Below are positions 33,239 to 42,595 of a stretch of DNA of 64,000 nucleotides, in pieces. The notes beneath the pieces are model-generated. The model made no database searches. It was given only the letters and a program-made list of their open reading frames with translations, and was not told the DNA's origin. Origin of the DNA: Alkalihalobacterium elongatum. GTDB lineage: Bacteria > Bacillota > Bacilli > Bacillales > Bacillaceae_F. The first letter of the stretch is position 1. Every line of letters starts with the position of its first letter. Where the stretch lies: contig NZ_WMKZ01000003.1 of assembly GCF_019024285.1 (NCBI RefSeq), forward strand, positions 248,001 through 312,000, read 5' to 3'. A program made the translations under genes and the position numbers.

Positions 33239-34438
33239 ATGTACCGGATATATTGTCGAGCTTATCAACAAACGTTTAAGATAATTACTCGCTTTCTGCC
33301 CTGGCGTCAACCACAGCTGTTAGAAGGAGAAAATAGTCTAAATAAACTACCAAAACTAATCAAGAATAAAGAGCTTGATAGAATACTAATTGTCACAGAT
33401 CAAGGAATTTCATCAATCGGTTTAATAGATAATTTATTGGTTGGTTTAAAGGATTATGGTGTGAGCTACGTCGTTTATGATGAAACTGTCCCGAATCCGA
33501 CAATTGAAAACATTGAGGCTGCTCTTGAAATCTACCATGCGAATAGTTGTAAAGGAATTATTGCTTTTGGCGGCGGATCTCCAATGGACTGCGCAAAAGG
33601 TGTCGGTGCTCGTATTGCTAGACCAGAAAAAAGTCTAGAACAGATGAAAGGTGCTTTAAAGGTAAAAACAGACACTCCTCCCCTATTTGCTATTCCGACT
33701 ACAGCTGGGACTGGAAGTGAGGCTACGGTTGCGGCCGTTATTTCCAACAGTAAAACACATGAAAAGTATGCGATCAATGATACCGTTCTCATACCTGATG
33801 TTGCCGTTCTTGATCCGTTACTCACAGTCAAGCTTCCTCCCCATATCACGTCGACAACAGGTATGGATGCTTTAACACATGCAGTTGAAGCGTACATTGG
33901 ACGAGCAAATACACCTGAAACCATAAAATGTAGTAAAGATGCAGTAAAGTTGATTTTTGAAAATCTATATAAAGCTTACTCTAATGGTGAGAATTTAACG
34001 GCAAGAAGTAATATGCAAAAGGCATCTTATTTAGCAGGGGTTGCGTTCACGCGTGCCTATGTTGGTTATGTGCATGCGATTGCTCATACATTAGGTGGTT
34101 TTTATTCAGTTCCTCATGGATTAGCAAATGCCATTATATTACCATATGTACTAGAATATTATGGAAAAGCAGTGCACAAACCATTGGCTGAATTAGCCGA
34201 TTTAATCAATATTACGGAGACTAAGGATAGTGATAAACAAAAAGCAAATAAATTTATCGAAGCGGTAAAGCAGCTTAACGAGGACATGAACATTCCGAAA
34301 AAAGTAAGTGGGATCAAGAATAGTGATATTCCAATAATGGTTGAAAGGTCATTTAAAGAAGCAAATCCACTTTATCCTGTCCCAAAAATTCTTTTAAAAG
34401 AAGACTTATTTCAGCTTTATCAGTTGATTCAAGAATAG
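33239..34438 (+). CDS. Iron-containing alcohol dehydrogenase
   Basis: 399 residues, Fe-ADH family. The N-terminal extension (RFLPWRQPQLLEGENSLNKL) precedes the Rossmann part with AFGGGSPMDCAKGVGARI and PTTAGTGSEATVAAV. The metal ligands lie in TGMDALTHAVEAYIG, HAIAHTLGGFYSVPHGLANA. This combination resembles butanol/1,3-propanediol-type dehydrogenases. The substrate is unknown. It is only moderately similar to the Fe-ADH at 17903. GAGGTCATCGT precedes ATG 33239, and the divergent winged-helix gene may regulate it. Confidence 0.88.
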   Translation: MYRIYCRAYQQTFKIITRFLPWRQPQLLEGENSLNKLPKLIKNKELDRILIVTDQGISSIGLIDNLLVGLKDYGVSYVVYDETVPNPTIENIEAALEIYHANSCKGIIAFGGGSPMDCAKGVGARIARPEKSLEQMKGALKVKTDTPPLFAIPTTAGTGSEATVAAVISNSKTHEKYAINDTVLIPDVAVLDPLLTVKLPPHITSTTGMDALTHAVEAYIGRANTPETIKCSKDAVKLIFENLYKAYSNGENLTARSNMQKASYLAGVAFTRAYVGYVHAIAHTLGGFYSVPHGLANAIILPYVLEYYGKAVHKPLAELADLINITETKDSDKQKANKFIEAVKQLNEDMNIPKKVSGIKNSDIPIMVERSFKEANPLYPVPKILLKEDLFQLYQLIQE

Positions 34439-34447
34439 ACAGAATCA

Positions 34448-34478
34448 AGACCGTATGTTTCAATATACGGTCTATTTT
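34448..34478 (+). terminator. Terminator of the Fe-ADH gene
   Basis: AGACCGTAT, short loop, ATACGGTCT, then ATTTT. Confidence 0.8.
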
Positions 34479-34552
34479 GGTCAGTAAAAAAATTTTAGAA
34501 TAATATTGCGATTACCAATATATTACTATTAAATATAAATTAGGAGGTGAAA

Positions 34553-35074
34553 ATGGTGAATAAAAAGAGACTTATTTTTATTCCAATCTTCGGAATTATC
34601 ATCATTACTTATATAATAGTTTTTATACCAAACTTTAAATTGGCTAATGTTATAGATGATAGAGAAATTAGAGAACAATTGAATTATGGTAATTATAAAA
34701 TTGTATTCAGTGAAAGTAAGGAGTATATCTTTGGTGAAATATACAAAAAAAGCATTTCTGGATGGAAAATGACTCACTCTTCAAGTCCAGCAGTAAATGA
34801 TCGACATCATACAATTAAAGAGCATATTTTTCGTATCTCTAATATTAGTAGTATAAGTATTGATGAACAATCATATTTATACGGTTATGTTAATCCCAAT
34901 AAAGTTGAGTCGATACGTTTCCAAACAGAGGATCTTGATTATCGATTAAAAATAAAAGATTACTTTTGGTACTTACCAGTTAAAGAAAACGATTTAGCGT
35001 TTAACAATTATCAATTAAGCGTAATTTTAGACAATGGAGAGGAAGTATACTACCCATTTGATGAAATTGAATAG
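34553..35074 (+). CDS. Membrane-anchored protein, unknown
   Basis: 173 residues with one N-terminal membrane helix (about 6-24, LIFIPIFGIIIITYIIVF) and a beta-rich extracytoplasmic region (NYKIVFSESKEYIFGEIYKK, YLYGYVNPNKVESIRFQTED, GEEVYYPFDEIE). No family recognised. TAGGAGGTGAAA fits ATG 34553; a GTG at 34547 lies inside that site. Confidence 0.6.
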   Translation: MVNKKRLIFIPIFGIIIITYIIVFIPNFKLANVIDDREIREQLNYGNYKIVFSESKEYIFGEIYKKSISGWKMTHSSSPAVNDRHHTIKEHIFRISNISSISIDEQSYLYGYVNPNKVESIRFQTEDLDYRLKIKDYFWYLPVKENDLAFNNYQLSVILDNGEEVYYPFDEIE

Positions 35075-35121
35075 TTTTCGTACTCCAACTCTATCTTGGT
35101 TTTTTATAGAGTAAGAAAAAA

Positions 35122-35152
35122 AAGGATATAGAATAGTGGAGTCTATATCCTT
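35122..35152. terminator. Convergent terminator
   Basis: AAGGATATAGA ... TCTATATCCTT, with A/T runs at both sides. Confidence 0.7.
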
Positions 35153-35209
35153 AAAATGTTTTAATTAGCGAAAAGATTAAAGGTTTGTCAGCTTACGCGA
35201 ACAACATTC

Positions 35210-36187
35210 TTACTCTTTTACAAATTCCTTAGTGCTCCGAATGGTATCGATTGGACGAACATATTTTTCGATTTCATCACGCTTTGGTTCAAGAAATGGC
35301 GGTAAAGATAGTTTTTCACCGAGCGTTTCATATGGCTCATCACCCATAAATCCTGGTCCATCTGTTGCAAATTCAAATAAAATTTGCGGGGCAACTCTTG
35401 AATATAAAGATCCGAAGAAGTAGCGATCGACGAAACCTGATGTTTGAAAGCCAAAACTACGAAGGCGTTGATCCCACTCTTCTAAAACTGTACGATCTTC
35501 AACTCGGAATGCTGCATGATGAACCGTTCCAAACCCTTGTCTTGCTTGAGGAAGGACTGCATTATGTTCTACAATAACTTGTGCCCCATTTCCCCCTTCA
35601 CCTACTTCAAATAAATGGACCGAGCCTTCTTGGTCGACTTTTTTAAACAAGAGGACCTTTTCTAGCATCTCTTTAAAAAACTCAAAATTTGCAACGCGCA
35701 CAAAAAGCGGACCTAATCCAGTAATCGCATTCTCTAGTGGAATCGGGCCTTTTTGCCAAGGTGTGCCTGAAGCTACTCCTTCATTGTACCCATCAGATAT
35801 TAACTGATACTGTTGATCATCAAAATCAACAAATGATAATGTCTTTTTACCAAATTGCTCTTTAACTCCTGTATGTTGTACGTCTAAACGATCAAATCGT
35901 TTAACCCAATAATTTAATGCAGCATCTGTCGGAACTCGAAATGACGTTTTGTAAATCTCATTCGTCCCATGAGACCCTTTTGGTATGCCAGGAAAATCAA
36001 AGAACGTCATGTCTGTACCAGCTGTTCCTTTATCATCAGCGAAAAATAAATGATACGTCTGAATATCGTCTTGATTGACAGTTTTTTTAACTAAACGCAT
36101 GCCTAATACATACGTAAAAAATTCATAATTCTTCTCAGCACTACTCGTAATCGCTGTGACGTGGTGTAAGCCTTTTAACTCATTCAT
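35210..36187 (-). CDS. Ring-cleaving dioxygenase of the MhqO/MhqA family
   Basis: 325 residues, two vicinal-oxygen-chelate (glyoxalase-fold) modules: LKGLHHVTAITSSAEKNYEF at the start and FGTVHHAAFRVEDRTVLEEW about residue 215. LYSRVAPQILFEFATDGPGF with its Glu completes a likely 2-His-1-Glu metal site. B. subtilis homologues MhqO/MhqA/MhqE open hydroquinone or catechol adducts under MhqR control. TGGGGGTCTAAC precedes ATG 36187. An MhqR-like inverted repeat lies upstream. Confidence 0.85.
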   Translation of the reverse strand: MNELKGLHHVTAITSSAEKNYEFFTYVLGMRLVKKTVNQDDIQTYHLFFADDKGTAGTDMTFFDFPGIPKGSHGTNEIYKTSFRVPTDAALNYWVKRFDRLDVQHTGVKEQFGKKTLSFVDFDDQQYQLISDGYNEGVASGTPWQKGPIPLENAITGLGPLFVRVANFEFFKEMLEKVLLFKKVDQEGSVHLFEVGEGGNGAQVIVEHNAVLPQARQGFGTVHHAAFRVEDRTVLEEWDQRLRSFGFQTSGFVDRYFFGSLYSRVAPQILFEFATDGPGFMGDEPYETLGEKLSLPPFLEPKRDEIEKYVRPIDTIRSTKEFVKE

Positions 36188-36309
36188 AGTTAGACCCCCA
36201 ATATGTTTAAAAATAAAGATTTATACTTTTTGATAACATAACTATACTAGCATCGACTACTCCTTTATTATTCAGAATTAAAACGTATTGTTATTTATCT
36301 TGATTTAAA

Positions 36310-36329
36310 TTATCCTTAATTCGAGATAA
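36310..36329. promoter_or_regulatory. Candidate MhqR operator
   Basis: TTATCCTTAATTCGAGATAA has TTATC/GATAA arms around a TTAATTCGA core and, read on the other strand, resembles the TATCTCGAATT-type MhqR box as I remember it. It is 120-140 bases upstream of the dioxygenase. The rest of 36188-36579 shows nothing else I can name. Confidence 0.35.
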
Positions 36330-36579
36330 ATTTATCATACATCCTCTCTATATGTCAATATAAACATACTATCCCCTGTAATCAGGCAGTTCCTTTAAAT
36401 AAGTCGTCACCTTTTTCGATCACGACCCTTCCAAACTTAATCGTTTATTAATTGTCAAATTCAAGATTGACGGTCCATTAGCTGTGAGCAACAATTTTTT
36501 AGAAAAAAAGCCAAGTGAAAGAAAAATGAAACTCTTTCCCTTCTAAGGCGTATTACATAAAGAAAGAAGGTGAAAAAAA

Positions 36580-38280
36580 TTGAAAAAGCTCTATCTAACT
36601 TTGGTAATGTTCATTACTCTCCTAATCTTTTTCCCTATCCAAAGTTTTGCCGTTGAATTTTCCATTACTAATGTAAAAATTGATGCGCATCTTAAAAATA
36701 ATGGGAATGTTAATGTCGAAGAAACTTTCACATATGACTTTGAGGGTGATTTTAATGGGATTAGTAGATTGCTTATTTCTAAGAACGGTTCTCTGATTAC
36801 GGATTTCACAGCATCTGAAAAAGGAGTTCCCCTTATCGTTGAAGAAGCAGGAGAATACTACAACATTCACCGTAAAGGGTCGGATGAAACGGTGATAGTG
36901 AAAATTAACTATACGATTATAAATGGTGTTGAGGTCTATGAAGATTACGCACAGTTTTACTGGCCGTTTTTTAGTAGAGAAAATGAAGCGAACTACGACA
37001 ACTTTACAATTACTGTTTATCCGCCGCAAACAACACGAGATGTTATTGCATTTGGGTATGATGAAGCTTTTACAAAAGAAACGATCAAACAGAACGGAAC
37101 TGTTGTTTTCAACTTTGGAAAGGTTCTAAGAAAAACGAATGGTGATATCCGTGTAGGTTATGAAGCTGGCTTGTTTGATGAAGCTCCCCTAATCACAGGA
37201 CAAATCAGAGAAGAACTAATAGATGAACACGAAAGCTTAATAATAGGAGCAGAATCAAGATTAAAAACCAGAGAAGCGCTCACTACAATTGCACGAATTG
37301 CTCTTCCTGCTTACGCATTCATCTTATTATTTTTAATTGTAAAAAGTGCCCTTAAAGTAAGAACTAAACAGTCGGTAATTATCCGTGAAACAAAGCTTTC
37401 AAAAGCTGTACCTATACAAGTTATGAGTCTACCAGCGACGATTTTATTTACAAATTATAATCATTTCTCCCCTCAAGTCATGGCAGCTGCGTTGCTAGAT
37501 TTGGTGCGGCAAGGGTATGTAAAAAAGAAAACAGATGATCACTTCCAGGTTGTCGATCGTGAGGGTACTTTACACCACGAAAGACTCCTGATCAATTGGT
37601 TGTTTTATACAATTGGAAGAGATGGTCATTTTCATTTTTCACATTTAAAAAAGTATACAAAAAACGAAAAAAATCATAGTCGATATCATACAGATCAAAC
37701 GAACTGGCAGAAAGCGGTCAAAGAAGAAATCCAAGCTCATGCTCTCTTTGAAAATAGTAAGAATTATCGAATATGGGTCGGGTTTTCAAGCCTCATCTTG
37801 TTTCCATTTCTAATTCTTTTTCCAGTCTTTGATCTAGTGTTAGCTTTTATCGTGACCCTGTCTTTATTTTCGGGTACAATACTGTATGCCCTCGCCTATC
37901 GTCCGAAATCGTACGAAGGGGAAAAAATCACGTATGAATGGAAACAATTTAGAGAGCAATATAAACACCTTACCCAGACAGATTGGGAAAGGTGGTCTGA
38001 AGACGAGCGAATGCGTGCTTATATTTACGGGCTAGGTATTCATGTAAAAACGTTACGTAAGAAAAATGAAGAATTAATTAAGGCATTTAGATCACCAATT
38101 CTCACCAATAACTATAGTTATACTGTCGACGTAGCATCCATGGCCTATATGGGCCCGATCGCCTTTTCTAATTTTAAAGCTGCTTCCTCTACAACGAGCG
38201 TAAGCTCTAGCTCAAGTAGTGGAACGACAAGCACAGGCAGTGGTGCTGGTGGTGGCGGTGGTGGATCAGGTGCGTTTTAA
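36580..38280 (+). CDS. DUF2207 domain membrane protein with glycine-rich end
   Basis: 566 residues: signal peptide (1-24, ending QSFA), an extracellular DUF2207 beta domain (about 26-215, with VEETFTYDFEGDFNGISRLL), a membrane helix (about 245-262), a cytosolic winged-helix-like region (PQVMAAALLDLVRQGYVKKK), two close membrane helices (about 400-440), and a Ser-rich then GAGGGGGGSGAF tail. The family is common in Firmicutes and has no proven function. The TTG start follows AGAAGGTGA. Monocistronic. Confidence 0.85.
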   Translation: MKKLYLTLVMFITLLIFFPIQSFAVEFSITNVKIDAHLKNNGNVNVEETFTYDFEGDFNGISRLLISKNGSLITDFTASEKGVPLIVEEAGEYYNIHRKGSDETVIVKINYTIINGVEVYEDYAQFYWPFFSRENEANYDNFTITVYPPQTTRDVIAFGYDEAFTKETIKQNGTVVFNFGKVLRKTNGDIRVGYEAGLFDEAPLITGQIREELIDEHESLIIGAESRLKTREALTTIARIALPAYAFILLFLIVKSALKVRTKQSVIIRETKLSKAVPIQVMSLPATILFTNYNHFSPQVMAAALLDLVRQGYVKKKTDDHFQVVDREGTLHHERLLINWLFYTIGRDGHFHFSHLKKYTKNEKNHSRYHTDQTNWQKAVKEEIQAHALFENSKNYRIWVGFSSLILFPFLILFPVFDLVLAFIVTLSLFSGTILYALAYRPKSYEGEKITYEWKQFREQYKHLTQTDWERWSEDERMRAYIYGLGIHVKTLRKKNEELIKAFRSPILTNNYSYTVDVASMAYMGPIAFSNFKAASSTTSVSSSSSSGTTSTGSGAGGGGGGSGAF

Positions 38281-38307
38281 TCCATTTGTTTTGTAGTTGC
38301 TCAATAT

Positions 38308-38352
38308 AAAAGCTCATTCAAAAGGTTAAGTGCCTAGTGAATGAGCTTTTTT
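38308..38352. terminator. Convergent terminator
   Basis: AAAAGCTCATTC ... GAATGAGCTTTTTT with a ~19-base loop. Confidence 0.85.
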
Positions 38353-38372
38353 AAGTGTTTAGTGACAAGTGA

Positions 38373-39515
38373 TTAACTTTTAGCCCCTTTTAAAAATCGG
38401 TTGTAGTTTTTCCCGGCGAATAGTAACCCAATACCAGCCACTCCTAATAATATAAGGATGGAAATATATATATCGCCTACACCTGCTTCTCTTAACATGA
38501 TATCTTGGAAACCACTCTGGGCCCAATATTGTGGGACAAACAATGCCATTGTCTGCATAAAGTTTGGCATTAGCTCGAGTGGTACCCATAGTCCCCCTAG
38601 CATCGCTCCACCTAGTGCCAATACTTGTGTGACAATAATTCCAAAGTTTTCTGTGCTAGCAAATAATGAGATTGCAAGACCAATACCTGTTGTCGTCAAT
38701 GTTAAAGCAAAAGAAAGCACTGCGATTGCTAATAAATTCCCGAGGTATAAATCGTATACGAAGTACCCAAACCCAAGAAGAGCCCAAATTTGGATAAAGA
38801 CAATAATGATGAACGCAATCCATTTTCCAAGTAAATACTCATATTTATTCATCGGCGTGGTTGCTAAGCGGGCTAGCATTCCGTGATCCCTATCCTTCAA
38901 AAATGAATTAACCATTGTAATAATAATAAAAAATGAAAACATAACCGCATACCCAGGAACGATTTGTGTAATTGCATTGACTCCGTCAGACTGTTGCTCC
39001 TGTGCCTGGATGATGAACGGTGGCTCTAACAGCGCAGCCCTCTCATATTCATTCGTCACATGGTCAACTAATACTTGTTCAAATTTGTTTTGTTGGAATG
39101 AATATGAGATGTTTTCAACTAAGTTTTGTACTGGATTTACAACATCCTGCTTCAAAGAATCAAAGTGAAACTCTATTGGGTTTGGTTTACCTGCATACAT
39201 ACGTTCTTCAAATCCTTGCGGGATATAAAGGAGCGCTGTAATATTACCACTCCTAATTTCTTCGATCGCCTGTTCTAAATGCGTTTCTTCATGAAGCTCA
39301 AACACCTCTGCTTCATCAACTATAGTAAGTAGTTGCTCAGACATTTCTGTTCGATCTTCGTCTATGTAATGAACATTAAATGTGAGACTGTCAATATTTC
39401 CGAAAATAAATGAAAATAAGACGATAAAAAGAATAGGCATACCGAGTAACCAAAAAAAGAAGCTTTTATCTTTTAATTGTTTCTTAAATTCCATTTTTAC
39501 AATATTAAATATCAT
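38373..39515 (-). CDS. ABC-2 type exporter permease
   Basis: 380 residues. One N-terminal helix (about 19-38) is followed by a large extracytoplasmic domain (about 40-185) and five to six C-terminal helices (from about 195), the YhgE/DrrB/LinJ-type ABC-2 permease layout. SFFIIITMVNSFLKDRDHGM and ATTPMNKYEYLLGKWIAF are typical coupling segments. It pairs with the ATPase gene 13 bases upstream. Likely exports a drug, lipid or peptide; substrate unknown. Confidence 0.88.
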   Translation of the reverse strand: MIFNIVKMEFKKQLKDKSFFFWLLGMPILFIVLFSFIFGNIDSLTFNVHYIDEDRTEMSEQLLTIVDEAEVFELHEETHLEQAIEEIRSGNITALLYIPQGFEERMYAGKPNPIEFHFDSLKQDVVNPVQNLVENISYSFQQNKFEQVLVDHVTNEYERAALLEPPFIIQAQEQQSDGVNAITQIVPGYAVMFSFFIIITMVNSFLKDRDHGMLARLATTPMNKYEYLLGKWIAFIIIVFIQIWALLGFGYFVYDLYLGNLLAIAVLSFALTLTTTGIGLAISLFASTENFGIIVTQVLALGGAMLGGLWVPLELMPNFMQTMALFVPQYWAQSGFQDIMLREAGVGDIYISILILLGVAGIGLLFAGKNYNRFLKGAKS

Positions 39516-39528
39516 AAGAATTCTCCTC

Positions 39529-40437
39529 TCAATCCCTTAAAGACGAACCTGTTAGAGATAAGAAGATATCCTCTAAGCTTGGTCTCGTAATTTCAAGCCG
39601 CTCAATTTGTACATCTTTTGTTAAAAATAAGTCAGCGATTTGCTCTAATTTTTGAAGAGGTTCTGGTGTGTCAATCTTGTAGCCGTCCTTTACCTTAATG
39701 ACTGATCCAAAAGCATTTAAATCATCTTTTTCTACGCCGATACCTTGGACAAAGATTGAGGGCTTTGAATATTTCACTAACAATTCTCGTATCGAACCAC
39801 TTTCAACAATTTCACCTTGGTCAATCAAGGCGATATCATCACATAAGCTTTCCACTTCCTCCATGTAATGACTAGAATACATAACCGTTTTTCCATTATT
39901 TTTTAATTCGTTAATGATATCAAAGATATGATTTCTCGACTGCGGGTCTACTCCGACCGTTGGCTCATCCATAATGATGATATCTGGTTCATGAAGCAAA
40001 GCACATGCTATATTTAAGCGGCGTTTCATTCCACCAGAGTAAGAGGACACAGCATCTTTTTTTCTGTCCAATAGCCCGACCTTTTGAAGCACTTCATCGA
40101 TGCGATCTTTGAGTGCCTTTCCCTTCAGTCCATAGATACGACCGAAAAAAGCTAGGTTATCAAGCCCTGTTAGTTTTTCTTCTAGAACAAGGTCTTGGGG
40201 AACATAACCGATTTTTCTCTTAATCTCGCTATTACCACTTTCTAGCAACTTTCCAGAAACAGACACATTTCCTTTATAGTCCCCAAGTATATTACATAAA
40301 ATTTTCATTAACGTTGACTTACCAGCACCGTTAGGCCCAATCAAACCAAAACATACCCCTTCATTAATATGTAAATTAATATTTTTTAATGCAGCTCGCT
40401 CTTTGTACATCTTATTTACATCCGTAAATTGGATCAT
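39529..40437 (-). CDS. ABC transporter ATP-binding protein
   Basis: 302-residue ATPase of the CcmA/NodI/DrrA type. Walker A GPNGAGKST (about 35-43), Q-loop GYVPQDLVLE, signature YSGGMKRRLNIA, Walker B DIIIMDEPTVGVDP, H-loop YSSHYMEE, and a ~80-residue C-terminal regulatory domain ending RPSLEDIFLSLTG. It forms an operon with the ABC-2 permease that follows. CGAGGAGGTAAG precedes ATG 40437. Confidence 0.92.
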   Translation of the reverse strand: MIQFTDVNKMYKERAALKNINLHINEGVCFGLIGPNGAGKSTLMKILCNILGDYKGNVSVSGKLLESGNSEIKRKIGYVPQDLVLEEKLTGLDNLAFFGRIYGLKGKALKDRIDEVLQKVGLLDRKKDAVSSYSGGMKRRLNIACALLHEPDIIIMDEPTVGVDPQSRNHIFDIINELKNNGKTVMYSSHYMEEVESLCDDIALIDQGEIVESGSIRELLVKYSKPSIFVQGIGVEKDDLNAFGSVIKVKDGYKIDTPEPLQKLEQIADLFLTKDVQIERLEITRPSLEDIFLSLTGSSLRD

Positions 40438-40667
40438 AACTTACCTCCTCGATAAGACTATCTGCCTACTACTACGATTATATATGAAATTGGTTTCACT
40501 ATTTATATTAAATTAGAAGATTTTATTATTTTATATTACAGTAACTATAAGATTGTGTTTACAAAAGATTAACCTATTAATTTTATGGGAATATCCTCAA
40601 ATAACTTCTATATTTTTTCGATAAAGTGTTAAAATATTTAAGGATACTTTAAATATGGAGGCGTATA

Positions 40668-41582
40668 ATGGGGAAACGAATATTGTTCTTTCTTTTAACA
40701 AACATTTTAGTTATGACAACGATTATCATCGTCTGGTCAATCATTACAAGGTATACTGATATTGGTGGTTCATTTGAAACAGGAGCCCCAGGACTAGGAA
40801 TTGACTTCGTTGGGTTAGCAGTCTTTAGTTTAGTGGTTGGTTTCTCTGGATCATTTATCTCTCTAGCAATGTCACGTTGGATGGCTAAAAAAATGATGAA
40901 CGTGAAAGTGCTTGACCCAAATGGTTCACTTTCACCTCAAGAGCGTAGCGTGGCTGAAAAGGTTCATCGCCTTTCACGTGCAGCAGGCCTTACTCACATG
41001 CCAGAGGTTGGGATTTATAATTCCCCAGAGGTTAATGCATTCGCAACAGGACCTTCAAAGAAGCGCTCACTTGTTGCAGTTTCTTCTGGCTTATTAAATG
41101 TAATGGATGATGATGCTGTTGAGGGTGTTATTGCCCATGAAGTAGCACACGTAGCCAATGGTGATATGGTGACGATGACGTTACTGCAAGGTGTTGTAAA
41201 TACTTTTGTTGTCTTTTTTGCAAGAATCGCAGCGATACTTGTATCGCGATTAGTACGCTCTGAAATGCAAGCTGTTGTTAGATTCGCTGCAATCATTATT
41301 TTTCAAATTTTATTCTCAATTCTTGGAAGCATTGTCGTAATGGCATTCTCGCGTTATCGTGAGTACCACGCTGATCGTGGCGGCGCTGACTTAGCAGGTC
41401 GTGATAAAATGGCACATGCTCTTCGTTCCTTAAAAGCATATGTCAACCGTGCTAACATTAATGACCGCACGGACGACTCGGCAATTCAAACGATGAAAAT
41501 TAGTGGGAAAGGTGGCGTTATGAGCCTCTTCTCCTCTCACCCTGACTTAGACGAAAGAATTAAACGACTGGAACAACGTTAA
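40668..41582 (+). CDS. htpX: Membrane zinc metalloprotease HtpX
   Basis: 304-residue M48 protease that degrades misfolded membrane proteins. Two N-terminal helices (about 5-25, 45-68), catalytic HEVAH at 157-161 (zinc ligands His157 and His161, Glu158 base), two further helices, then third zinc ligand Glu in [30 protein letters not shown] is the typical family end. TATGGAGGCG precedes ATG 40668. Heat or membrane stress control is usual in the family, but no operator is evident. Confidence 0.95.
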   Translation: MGKRILFFLLTNILVMTTIIIVWSIITRYTDIGGSFETGAPGLGIDFVGLAVFSLVVGFSGSFISLAMSRWMAKKMMNVKVLDPNGSLSPQERSVAEKVHRLSRAAGLTHMPEVGIYNSPEVNAFATGPSKKRSLVAVSSGLLNVMDDDAVEGVIAHEVAHVANGDMVTMTLLQGVVNTFVVFFARIAAILVSRLVRSEMQAVVRFAAIIIFQILFSILGSIVVMAFSRYREYHADRGGADLAGRDKMAHALRSLKAYVNRANINDRTDDSAIQTMKISGKGGVMSLFSSHPDLDERIKRLEQR

Positions 41583-41598
41583 TAAATGCTTATAGGAG

Positions 41599-41629
41599 CA
41601 ACTGTCCCTTTGTGGGGCAGTTGTTTTTT
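41599..41629 (+). terminator. Terminator of htpX
   Basis: CAACTGTCCC-TTTGT-GGGGCAGTTG then TTTTTT. Confidence 0.85.
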
Positions 41630-41655
41630 GGTTGGTGCTGTTTCTATTTTATGTT

Positions 41656-41911
41656 TTAAAGACAGTTTTTTCCCTTATCCTGGGAAAAAACTGTTCTATC
41701 CTCTGATTTAGGCTGGCAATTTACCATATCCTAGGAAAAGTGTGCACCAACTATTGAATTAGAGCAGGGATTTCCCTAATGCTGAAAACAGTGTGCACCA
41801 ACTTTTAATTTAGAGCAGGGATCTTCCTGTTCCTGGTAAAATAGTTTCCTTTATTTCTATTTAGAACAGGCATTTACCTTATACTGGTAAATTAGTGGAC
41901 TATCGAATGAT
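41656..41911. repeat. Tandem 51-bp-period intergenic array, about five units
   Basis: The anchor TTAGAGCAGGG or its variants begin at 41708, 41759, 41810 and 41861, exactly 51 bases apart, with a weaker unit at about 41657. Each unit carries a CTTATNCTGG-like core. The rest of the gene-free stretch 41583-42076 holds only the flanking terminators. Confidence 0.7.
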
Positions 41912-42032
41912 TTTGTACGCAAAACCTATTCAGAATCGCTTAAAAAGGGTCTTATATCCAAATTTCTAAATAACTTTACACTTCACTTTTAAAATTCTTC
42001 CCCTCAACATTCTGCTTTTACACATTCTTAGT

Positions 42033-42066
42033 AAAAAGAAAAGAAACCCAGATTGGGTTTCTTTTC
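42033..42066 (-). terminator. Terminator of the Dabb gene
   Basis: Minus strand AAAAGAAACCCA-ATCT-GGGTTTCTTTT followed by further T. Confidence 0.85.
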
Positions 42067-42076
42067 AATGTTGAAC

Positions 42077-42373
42077 TTATAGTTCGAAGTCTACGCCAAT
42101 GCTATCGACTCTTCCTACTTCTTTTATGAAAGCAGCTACTGCTTGGTGTTCAGGGTCTGTAACATAGGCATCTAATGCTGCTTGGTCTTCAAAGCGTACC
42201 ATTAATACAACTTGGTACTCTTTATTTCTTTCAAGAATGTTTAGACCTGCTTGGAGGTCGACAATTCCTGTTAAATGATTTTTAAGTGCTTTAAAACGGT
42301 CCACTACTTCTTGTAATTGTTCAGGTGTTGTCGTGTCTGCAAATTTAACTAAAACTGTACGTTGGATCATCAT
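42077..42373 (-). CDS. Dabb (stress-responsive alpha/beta barrel) protein
   Basis: 98 residues. RTVLVKFADTTTPEQLQEVV, then LVDLQAGLNIL-like turn (GIVDLQAGLN), VVLMVRFEDQAALDAYVTDP, HQAVAAFIKEVGRVDSIGVD form the ferredoxin-like dimeric barrel of the Dabb family. Members can be stress proteins or small-molecule binding or cyclase proteins; the role is unknown here. GAGGAATA precedes two adjacent ATGs (42373, 42370). Monocistronic. Confidence 0.88.
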   Translation of the reverse strand: MMIQRTVLVKFADTTTPEQLQEVVDRFKALKNHLTGIVDLQAGLNILERNKEYQVVLMVRFEDQAALDAYVTDPEHQAVAAFIKEVGRVDSIGVDFEL

Positions 42374-42595
42374 TATTCCTCTTTTCTTTCAAGCAATTTA
42401 TGTACAAAAATAATCTTATCTAACAAACTGCAAGAATGCAATTCTAATGTCCGTTGTTTTCTAAACTAACGAAACTCACCGTTTGGTAGTTTTGTATCCT
42501 TTTTCAGAAAATTGAAGCGCTCCTACTCGACCAACACAAAAAATTTCGATACTATTAAATTATGATTTAAAAATAAAAAAACTGGAGTGATATTT

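Noticed and set aside
33532-33924. 130-codon minus-strand frame
   Set aside because: Shadow of the Fe-ADH gene on the other strand; codon pattern explained by it.
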